Below are positions 16,364-22,703 of a DNA stretch of 46,334 bases, in pieces. How positions within the stretch are numbered: the stretch's first letter is position 1; every line of letters begins with the position of its first letter. The translations under genes were made by a program, and so were the position numbers. Source of the stretch: Olsenella_K sp051878835 (GTDB lineage Bacteria; Actinomycetota; Coriobacteriia; Coriobacteriales; Atopobiaceae); contig JBJEKW010000052.1 of the NCBI GenBank assembly GCA_051878835.1, forward strand, positions 1 through 46,334, read 5' to 3'. Below the pieces are notes generated by a model, which saw only the letters and a list, made by a program, of their open reading frames with translations, had not been told where the DNA came from and searched no databases.

Positions 16364-17248
16364 ATGAAGGTTGGATTCATCGGTCTTGGCATCATGGGTA
16401 AGCCCATGGCACTCAACGTCCAGAAGGCTGGCCACACCGTCGTGGCCTACGATCACCACCAGGATCGCATTGACACCATCGTGGCTGCGGGCGGCATCGG
16501 CGCAAAGAGCGGCCGCGAGGTCGGCGAGCAGTCCGACGTCGTCATCACGATGATGCAGAACTCCCCCAACGTCGAGAGCGCGCTCTTCGACGAGGGTGGC
16601 GTCTCCGAGGGCCTCAGCGAGGGCAAGGCCGTCATCGACATGAGCTCCATCAACCCCATCAAGTCGCGCGAGTTCGCCGAGCGCCTGGCCCAGAAGGGCG
16701 TCGACTTCCTGGATGCCCCCGTGTCCGGCGGCGAGCCCAAGGCCATCGACGGCACCATCGCCGTCATGGTCGGCGGCAAGCAGGACGTGTTCGACAAGTA
16801 CGAGCCGCTGCTGCAGACCATGGCCTCCACGGTGACCCTGGTTGGCGGCGTAGGCGCCGGCAACATCACCAAGCTGGCCAACCAGATGATCGTCGCCATC
16901 AACATTGCGGGCATCTCCGAGGCATATTGCCTGGCAAAGAAGGCCGGTGTCGACCCCTCCCGCGTGTATCAGGCCATCCGCAGCGGCCTTGCCGGCTCCG
17001 TCGTCATGGACCAGAAGTCCCAGAAGATCTTTGACGGCAACTTCGAGCCCGGCTTCCGCATCGAGCTCCACATCAAGGACCTGCAGAACGCGCTGGACAC
17101 CTCGCACGGCATCAACGTGTCTGCCCCCTTCACCTCTCTTGCCATGGAGATCATGCAGTCGCTCAAGGCCCATGGCCACGAGAAGGACGACCACTCCGGC
17201 ATCGCAGAGTGGTACGAGATGGTCAACGACCTCAAGCTGCAGGACTAA
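16364..17248 (+). CDS. garR: tartronate semialdehyde reductase (2-hydroxy-3-oxopropionate reductase)
   Basis: 294-residue beta-hydroxyacid dehydrogenase that reduces tartronate semialdehyde to D-glycerate with NAD(P)H (EC 1.1.1.60). Rossmann motif GFIGLGIMGKPMALN at the N-terminus; substrate loop DAPVSGGEPKAIDGTIAVMVGG near residue 120; catalytic Lys in GNITKLANQMIVA near residue 170. The start at 16364 opens MKVGFIGLG and follows AAAGGA; the longer frame is basic and unconserved. It ends the glucarate operon: a terminator hairpin follows. Confidence 0.93.
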   Translation: MKVGFIGLGIMGKPMALNVQKAGHTVVAYDHHQDRIDTIVAAGGIGAKSGREVGEQSDVVITMMQNSPNVESALFDEGGVSEGLSEGKAVIDMSSINPIKSREFAERLAQKGVDFLDAPVSGGEPKAIDGTIAVMVGGKQDVFDKYEPLLQTMASTVTLVGGVGAGNITKLANQMIVAINIAGISEAYCLAKKAGVDPSRVYQAIRSGLAGSVVMDQKSQKIFDGNFEPGFRIELHIKDLQNALDTSHGINVSAPFTSLAMEIMQSLKAHGHEKDDHSGIAEWYEMVNDLKLQD

Positions 17249-17287
17249 GGTTCTTCTTGTCCCATAGCTGACGTAAGGCTACAGATT

Positions 17288-17340
17288 GCGAGGCGAGGAC
17301 GGCAGGCGACGGTTTCCCTGTGTCCTTGCCTCGCTTCTTT
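17288..17340 (+). terminator. rho-independent terminator of the glucarate operon
   Basis: 13-base arms GCGAGGCGAGGAC (17288-17300) and GTCCTTGCCTCGC (17322-17334) with one mismatch, followed by TTCTTT. The next gene starts 24 bp later, so its transcription may depend on read-through or its own promoter. Confidence 0.75.
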
Positions 17341-17363
17341 GCATTCAGGAGGGATAGAGTCGC

Positions 17364-18611
17364 ATGGCACTGCATATCATCGACGAGGCAAACAGGTGCC
17401 TCAACTGCAAGCGCCCCCTGTGCCGCGAGGGCTGTCCGGTACACACCCCCATCCCACAGGTCATCCAGGAGTTCAAGCAGAGGGACCTTGCCGCTGCCGG
17501 GCAGATGCTGTTCGACAACAACCCCATGAGCGTCGTCTGCTCGTACGTGTGCAACTTCTCGCAGCAGTGCGAGGGCCACTGCATTCGTGGCAAGAAGGGC
17601 ACGCCGATTCACTTCTCGGCCATTGAGCAGTACGTCTCGGATACCTACCTGGACAGGTTCGTGCGCGACGCGAAGCCCACGTACAACGGCAAGGTCGTCG
17701 CCGTGGTGGGCTCTGGACCCGCGGGCCTTACCGTGGCCATCCAGCTGGTACGTGTCGGGTGCGACGTCACCATCTTTGAGCAAAAGATGGACATCGGCGG
17801 CGTCCTGCGCTACGGAATCCCGGAGTTCAGGCTGCCTCACGAGCTGCTAGCCAGGTATCGCCGGGTGCTGGACGCGCTGGGGGTGCACGTGAGGCCCAAC
17901 ACCACCATAGGCGGTGCGCTGAAGCTGGACGACCTCATGCGTGACGGCTACGACGCCGTGTTCGTGGGTACGGGAGCCTGGCGCGCCAGGACCCTGGGCA
18001 TAAAGGGCCAGGCGCGAGGAAACGTGTACTTTGGCATTGACTATCTGATCAACCCCTCCGTCTGCAAGCTGGGTTCCGACGTCGCCATCATCGGCGTGGG
18101 AAACGTAGCCATGGACGTGGCGCGCACCGCCATCCGAAACGGCTCGCGCCATGTGACGCTGTACTCCAACTGGGGCGGCACCTCGGCGAACACCGACGAG
18201 GTGGAGCTTGCCCAGCTGGATGGCGCCGAGATCGTCTACGGCAAGTCCATCGAGTCCATCGACGACGAGGGACCGGTGTTTCGCAACTCCATCTTGGACG
18301 ACGAGGGCAAGGTCGTCGGGCTTTCCGACGAGACCGAGCACGTCAAGTGCGACTCCGTGATCATCTGCGTGTCGCAGGTGCCGAAGGACAAGCTGCTGCT
18401 GACGACGAAGGGGCTTGCGGCCACCGACAGGGGCACGTTGGTGGTCGACGAGAACTGCATGTGCACGGTTCCGGGCGTCTTTGCCGCAGGCGACGTCGTG
18501 AGCGGGCCAAAGACAGTGGTGCACGCGGTGGCTGGCGCGCAGCGCGCCGTCGAAGGCATGAAGAGGTACCTGGGGATCCAGACTGAATCGGAGGTCGCAG
18601 ATGGCGACTAG
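17364..18611 (+). CDS. GltD/PreT-like FAD- and Fe-S-containing NAD(P) oxidoreductase
   Basis: 415-residue flavoprotein resembling the glutamate synthase small subunit and the N-terminal half of dihydropyrimidine dehydrogenase. Two N-terminal Cys sets (12, 15, 20, 24 and 59, 63, 69, 73) form the alpha-helical [4Fe-4S] domain. FAD-binding VVGSGPAGLTVAIQL follows near residue 115, NAD(P)-binding IIGVGNVAMDVARTA near residue 235, and the closing flavin motif VFAAGDVVSGPKTVVHAVAGAQRA near the C-terminus. It transfers electrons between NAD(P)H and an unknown partner. It overlaps the aldo/keto reductase gene by 11 bp, so the two are translationally coupled. A link to the sugar-acid pathway is possible but unproven. 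Confidence 0.85.
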   Translation: MALHIIDEANRCLNCKRPLCREGCPVHTPIPQVIQEFKQRDLAAAGQMLFDNNPMSVVCSYVCNFSQQCEGHCIRGKKGTPIHFSAIEQYVSDTYLDRFVRDAKPTYNGKVVAVVGSGPAGLTVAIQLVRVGCDVTIFEQKMDIGGVLRYGIPEFRLPHELLARYRRVLDALGVHVRPNTTIGGALKLDDLMRDGYDAVFVGTGAWRARTLGIKGQARGNVYFGIDYLINPSVCKLGSDVAIIGVGNVAMDVARTAIRNGSRHVTLYSNWGGTSANTDEVELAQLDGAEIVYGKSIESIDDEGPVFRNSILDDEGKVVGLSDETEHVKCDSVIICVSQVPKDKLLLTTKGLAATDRGTLVVDENCMCTVPGVFAAGDVVSGPKTVVHAVAGAQRAVEGMKRYLGIQTESEVADGD

Positions 18612-19461
18612 CGAATATGTGGTGCTGAAGGACGGCAGGAAGATGCCCCGCCTGGGAATGGGCACCTGGTATCTGGGAGAGGGCCTGCACCCTCGACAGA
18701 CCGAGATGGCCGCGCTGAGGGCTGGCCTGGACGCGGGAGTGCGCCTCATAGACACTGCCGAGATGTACGGGGACGGTGCCGCCGAGGAGCTGGTGGGCGA
18801 CGCCATCCAAGGGCGTCGGCGCCAGGACCTCTTCATCGTGTCGAAGGTCTACCCGCACAACGCCGGCAGGCACGGCATATACCACGCCCTGAACGGCACG
18901 CTCAATAGGCTGGGCACCGACTACCTGGACCTCTATCTGCTGCACTGGCGCGGGCAGATACCCCTGCACGAGACGGTGGAGTGCATGGAGGAGCTCGTAG
19001 AGAGCGGGAAGATACGCGGTTGGGGAGTCTCGAACTTCGACCTGGACGACATGAGGGAGCTCATGGACGTGGACGGTGGCGAGCACTGCCTCGTGAACCA
19101 GGACCTGTACCACCTGGGGTCTCGCGGCGTGGAGTACGACCTGCTGCCCTGGATGCGAAAGCACCAGATCCCCCTGATGGCCTACTGTCCGCTGGCTCAG
19201 GCGGGGCGCCTGCGCCAGGGCCTCGTTGATAGCGCGGCGGTCCGAAAGGTTGCACAGGCGCATGGCGTCACGCCGATGCAGGTGCTTCTGGCTTTCGTGC
19301 TGCGCGACGACAACGTTATCGCAATACCGCGCAGCTCCAGCGTACGCCACGTGAGGGAGAACTGGGAAGCCCGGAAGGTTAAGCTGACGGCCGAGGACAT
19401 GGTGCTTCTGAACGAGGAGTTTCCCGCCCCGGACCACAAGATGCCTCTGGACATGGAGTAG
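18601..19461 (+). CDS. aldo/keto reductase
   Basis: 286-residue AKR-family NAD(P)H-dependent carbonyl reductase with a TIM-barrel fold. The catalytic tetrad is visible: Asp in LIDTAEMYG, Tyr in the same segment, Lys in FIVSKVYP and His in LYLLHWRGQIP. The cofactor segment AIPRSSSVRHVRENWEA is near the C-terminus. The substrate is unknown; similar enzymes reduce ketoses and diketogluconates. Its start overlaps the end of the preceding flavoprotein, with GGAGG upstream, so the two are probably made together. Confidence 0.9.
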   Translation: MATSEYVVLKDGRKMPRLGMGTWYLGEGLHPRQTEMAALRAGLDAGVRLIDTAEMYGDGAAEELVGDAIQGRRRQDLFIVSKVYPHNAGRHGIYHALNGTLNRLGTDYLDLYLLHWRGQIPLHETVECMEELVESGKIRGWGVSNFDLDDMRELMDVDGGEHCLVNQDLYHLGSRGVEYDLLPWMRKHQIPLMAYCPLAQAGRLRQGLVDSAAVRKVAQAHGVTPMQVLLAFVLRDDNVIAIPRSSSVRHVRENWEARKVKLTAEDMVLLNEEFPAPDHKMPLDME

Positions 19462-19686
19462 GCGGGGCGCCCGTGAAAAGGTGCGGAGGAGCGCTCGCGT
19501 GGCGGCCCAAGCTAGTGACGACACCCATTCACTTGGCGGACTATCTTCCCGCGGTATGGACGCAGACGCGGTAGAGGGTTTGAGAGGGGGCTTCGCTTGC
19601 GAAAGCTCTTCTTGTGCCCCCTTGCCTTCCATGAGTTCTGGGACAATGGGCTCAACTGCGGGAATTCCGTTGCCTAGGAGGACGTC

Positions 19687-20064
19687 ATGCTGGAGGCTCA
19701 AGAACTCGACGTGATGGTGTACGCGGACGACGTCGAGGCGTGTCGGCGGTACTGGACGCAGAAGCTGGGCTTCGTTGAGGTAGGGACCAGACCCGGCCCC
19801 GATGACAGCATGGCCTACGAGCTCTCGTTCGGCGTGTCGGGAGCGCACGTGGTACTGATGGACCGCGCGCTGGTCCAGAAGTTCTCGCCCGAGGTCAGCA
19901 CCGCCATGCCGTCGCTTCTGTTTCGCGTGGTCGACTTCGACGCCTGCCATGAGCAGATGCAGAGGAACGGTGCCACGGTTTCGCCCGTCGTGGACATGGG
20001 CGGTATGCGCACATTCAGCTTTAGCGACGAAGAAGGGCATTGGATGGCCGTGGCCGAGGGCTAG
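19687..20064 (+). CDS. VOC-superfamily (glyoxalase/bleomycin-resistance-like) protein
   Basis: 125-residue single VOC domain made of two beta-alpha-beta-beta-beta repeats: ELDVMVYADDVEACRRYWTQKLGFVEV and LLFRVVDFDACHEQMQRNGATVSPVVDMGGMRTFSFSDEEGHWMAVAEG. Such proteins bind metals or small hydrophobic ligands; the function is unknown here. TAGGAGG lies before ATG 19687. A 225-bp gap separates it from the aldo/keto reductase, holding no recognisable gene but a G/C-rich hairpin (about 19585-19623). Confidence 0.83.
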   Translation: MLEAQELDVMVYADDVEACRRYWTQKLGFVEVGTRPGPDDSMAYELSFGVSGAHVVLMDRALVQKFSPEVSTAMPSLLFRVVDFDACHEQMQRNGATVSPVVDMGGMRTFSFSDEEGHWMAVAEG

Positions 20065-20198
20065 GCGTGCCGGGTGGACGAATCTATACATGGAATGAGT
20101 GCTTGGTGCTGAATGCATGCCCGACGCAGGATTGCTACTCGGCGCTCGATGGATGCCTGGAACAGGTCGGCGCCTAGGACAAGATGCCGATAGCAAGA

Positions 20199-20252
20199 AA
20201 TGCGGGGCGCCGGCTTGTGCCGACGTCCCGTTTCGCGGCTGTGCCCCGCATT
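20199..20252 (-). terminator. probable terminator of the Cys-rich small protein gene
   Basis: 10-bp stem AATGCGGGGC (20199-20208) / GCCCCGCATT (20243-20252) with internal pairing; on the minus strand it is followed by TTTCTTGC. It may also end the rightward VOC transcript. Confidence 0.55.
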
Positions 20253-20322
20253 GCGGCTGACTGCTGGTCATGTCGAGCGCAGGATTTGCGACCGGCCGCT
20301 TTGATGATGCCTGAGCTGTCGT

Positions 20323-20697
20323 CTACAGGTAGACGTCGGCCTCCTCGCGACCGAACTTGTGCAGCAGCTCGTGGCAGGGCCTGCATGCGGCGCAGTCGCA
20401 GAACTTGGCGCCGGCCTTCTTGCGCGCCTGGGCGTGAGCCAGGGCCTGCTTGGCGCCGTCCTCGCCAAAGACCTTCTGGCCTGCGGGCGAGCTGATGAAC
20501 CCGATGAGATCGTCGATGGTGGTCTGGTGCTCGCTGATGGCGTCCATCAGCTTGTTCGTGGCCTCTTCAGCGTCCTGACCTGTGGCGATGGCATCCTTCC
20601 AAGCCTGCGCCGCCTGCTTGGTCTCTGCGGAAGCCGACGGTGCGGCCAGCATCTCCTCGACCTTCGATGCGGTGTAGTCCAAAAGCTCCTTCTGCAT
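20323..20697 (-). CDS. small protein with C-terminal CxCxxCxxC motif (often labelled Hsp90-like)
   Basis: 124-residue soluble protein. Residues 1-90 are helical and Ala/Glu-rich (MQKELLDYTASKVEEML, AAQAWKDAIATGQDAEEAT). The C-terminus holds KFCDCAACRPCHELLHKF, a CxCxxCxxCH cluster able to bind a metal. I recall similar gut-anaerobe proteins annotated as molecular chaperone Hsp90, but no Hsp90 domain is visible and I do not accept that name. The start at 20697 follows GGAG. It is isolated, facing away from the nif-like operon. Zn or Fe-S binding is inference. Confidence 0.72.
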   Translation of the reverse strand: MQKELLDYTASKVEEMLAAPSASAETKQAAQAWKDAIATGQDAEEATNKLMDAISEHQTTIDDLIGFISSPAGQKVFGEDGAKQALAHAQARKKAGAKFCDCAACRPCHELLHKFGREEADVYL

Positions 20698-20879
20698 GAT
20701 GGCTCCTTTCGTTTGGGAACGGCGTCGCGTCTGCGAGGAGGCGCGACGGTGCCTGGCTTGACGATGTTTGGCGTGGTGGCGGTGCGTCGTGCGGTCGATG
20801 GGGCCAGCAGGTACGCTCGTGCAAACCAAAGCATATCCAGCGTCACTTATACCCATAGCCAGAACTCGGTCGACGCCTT

Positions 20880-21235
20880 CTGCAGAGGTTTCAGGTGTGC
20901 GTGCGAGGACACTCACGGCTCGGTACCTTGTCGGAAAGAACCCTGCAGGGGTGGCGGGTGTGAGCGTGAAGACACTCGCACCTCGATGCCTTGTCGAAAG
21001 GATTCTGCAGAGATGGTAGGTGTGAGTGTGAAGGCACTCGCACCTCGGTACTCTGTCGGGCGATGTCCTGCAGAGGTGCCAGGTGCGGGTGTGTGGGCAC
21101 TCGCGGCTCGATGCCTTGTCGGGAGAAATCTGCAGGGGTGCCAGGCGTGAGCGTGAGGGCACTCGCGGCTCGGTGCCCTGTCAGGCAATTCTGTAGGGGT
21201 CCCAGGTGCGAGTACCCACACCTCGGTTCTTTGCA
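20880..21235. repeat. tandem 61-63 bp repeats, each with an internal inverted repeat
   Basis: Five head-to-tail units begin at 20880, 20943, 21005, 21068 and 21130 (lengths 63, 62, 63, 62, 61) with a sixth, shortened one at 21191. Each starts CTGCAGRGG (CTGTAGGGG in the sixth). Most contain GGTGYGAGTG-like and CACTCGCACC-like arms that fold on each other and end near CTTGTCGG. The lengths are not multiples of three and no frame stays open with a plausible protein, so the array is non-coding. Confidence 0.85.
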
Positions 21236-21600
21236 GAAGCCCGTCTTTCCCTTCTCGCAAAAGCCCTGGTAGCGAGGGTGTCCGGACAGTGTGGCGCCCC
21301 AATCTGGCAATCTACAGTGCAAGAATGACAGGTGTGGGTACTCACAGCTCGAGACCCTGTCAGGAGTGTCTGCAGGAGTGTGCGACGCGAGTGCCCACTC
21401 CAGACAATTGTGTGCCGGCTCTGCAGGTCAGACGAGGGTGCTGCCACAAAAGCCCAGCTTAGAGGATTGCTTAACAGAGCTTATCGATCAGGGGTAGAGC
21501 GCTGCGCCAACGTGGCGGCTGCGGGTACCCACACCGGCCAGGTCTGCGCAGGGCTCGGAGGCCATGTTGGGATGCCGCTATAAAAGCCCAGGTAGAAGGC
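21236..21600. repeat. degenerate repeat copies ahead of the nif-like operon
   Basis: No gene recognised. Decayed pieces of the preceding 62-bp repeat recur (GGTGTGGGTACTCACAGCTCGAGACCCTGTCAG-like at about 21328, GCGGGTACCCACACC-like at about 21520). A short element AAAAGCCC followed by a purine-rich tail recurs three times (about 21260, 21448 and 21582). The block looks like the decaying edge of a longer repeat array. Confidence 0.6.
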
Positions 21601-21721
21601 CTGCCTGCTGATGGGGGCGCGGGAGCTGCGATGGGGTCGCGAGGTCGTCGTGCGTTCCTGTCTCGTGGAGTCGGGCGGAGTCCGTCAGCGCCAAGTCCTG
21701 CCACCCGCTGAAAAATGGTTG

Positions 21722-21860
21722 GGTGCCGATCACACTGGCTGCCAACTGAGCTACGATATCGCCTGTTGTCCTGACAGGGAAGGCGGCGCTTCGGCGCACC
21801 TGACCGGAAAGGTTGAAGGTATCACATGACTGAGCTATGCCTGCTGCGTGGCGGTGCGCC
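21722..21860 (+). promoter_or_regulatory. structured leader with mutually exclusive pairings before the first nifH-like gene
   Basis: GGCGCACC (21793-21800) is perfectly complementary to GGTGCGCC (21853-21860), which abuts the ATG at 21861. The same central strand can instead pair with GGTGCCG upstream (21722-21728). Three small hairpins lie between: CCTGT/ACAGG, GCGC-TTCG-GCGC and ACC-GGAA-AGGT. The layout would allow the translation start to be hidden or exposed. It matches no riboswitch class I can name; ligand and function are unknown. Confidence 0.45.
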
Positions 21861-22703
21861 ATGCTGAGGCTTGCGGTGTACGGCAAGGGCGGCATCGGCA
21901 AGTCCACCATCACGAGCAACCTCGCTGCCGCGTTCTCGCAGCTGGGGTGCAGGGTCATCCAAATAGGGTGCGACCCGAAGGCCGATTCCACCATCAACCT
22001 GCTGCATGGCCAGCACCTGCGCTCGGTCATGGACTACCTGCGCCAGGAGGACGACGAGCCCCAGTCGATCGAGGACATCTCGCGCGTGGGGTTCGGCGGC
22101 GTGCTGTGCATCGAGACGGGCGGGCCCACCCCGGGTCTGGGCTGTGCGGGTCGTGGCATCGTGGCCACGTTTGACCTGCTAGAAGAGCTGCAGCTGTTCC
22201 AGACCTTCCAACCTGACGTCGTGCTGTACGACGTCTTGGGTGACGTGGTGTGCGGCGGCTTCGCCGTGCCCATCCGCGAGGGCTACGCCGAGCAGGTGCT
22301 CATCGTGACCAGCGGCGAGAAGATGGCCCTCTATGCGGCCAACAACATTGCGACCGCCGTGGACAACTTCCGCGACCGCGGATACGCGCAGGTGGGCGGC
22401 GTCATCCTGAACCGGCGCAACGTGCCCGACGAGCTGGCCAAGGTCCAATCGTTCGCCGACGAGCGCCACCTGCCCATCCTGGGCGACATCCCGCGCTCCG
22501 ACTACATCAACAACTTCGAGGACCAGGGCATGACCGTGGTGGAGGTTGACCCCTCGCTGCCCATCAGCCAGACGTTTCTCGACCTGGCCCGCCGGCTGTT
22601 GGATGGCAAGAAGGACCTGTCCAGCCAGAAGCCCGCGTCCGCGCCAGGCGCAGATGTCGCCACCTGCAGCGCATGCGACCCGGTGTGCGGAGGTCTGCGA
22701 TGA
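21861..22703 (+). CDS. nitrogenase iron protein-like ATPase (NifH homologue 1)
   Basis: 280-residue NifH/BchL/CfbC-type P-loop ATPase that, as a dimer with one bridging [4Fe-4S] cluster, passes electrons to a NifDK-like partner with ATP hydrolysis. Walker A is YGKGGIGKSTITSN (residue 7 on); switch I is GCDPKADS; cluster Cys are Cys95 (PGLGCAGRG) and Cys131 (LGDVVCGGF). The tail carries CSACDPVC, absent from classical NifH, which could bind metal. ATG 21861 gives the standard family N-terminus; ATG 21837 would add eight unrelated residues. Its stop overlaps the next start (ATGA). It heads the eleven-gene operon and its natural partner is the fused DK protein. Confidence 0.92.
   Translation: MLRLAVYGKGGIGKSTITSNLAAAFSQLGCRVIQIGCDPKADSTINLLHGQHLRSVMDYLRQEDDEPQSIEDISRVGFGGVLCIETGGPTPGLGCAGRGIVATFDLLEELQLFQTFQPDVVLYDVLGDVVCGGFAVPIREGYAEQVLIVTSGEKMALYAANNIATAVDNFRDRGYAQVGGVILNRRNVPDELAKVQSFADERHLPILGDIPRSDYINNFEDQGMTVVEVDPSLPISQTFLDLARRLLDGKKDLSSQKPASAPGADVATCSACDPVCGGLR

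Noticed and set aside
18361..20271. Long leftward open frame across the flavoprotein, aldo/keto reductase and VOC genes
   Set aside because: Low-complexity His/Pro/Arg translation spanning three convincing genes on the other strand; an effect of high GC content.
20880..21235. Possible CRISPR array
   Set aside because: The whole 62-bp unit repeats in tandem without unique spacers, and no cas gene is nearby.
20880..21322. Open frames giving repetitive peptides across the tandem repeats
   Set aside because: Units are 61-63 bp, so the frame shifts between units; no ribosome site and no known repeat-protein pattern.
21690..21770. tRNA-like sequence on the minus strand (TAGCTCAGTTGG at about 21741-21752)
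   Set aside because: The D-arm phrase is present, but the D-stem does not close, and there is no TpsiC arm (GGTTCGAATCC-like) or acceptor pairing, so it is at most a decayed fragment or chance.
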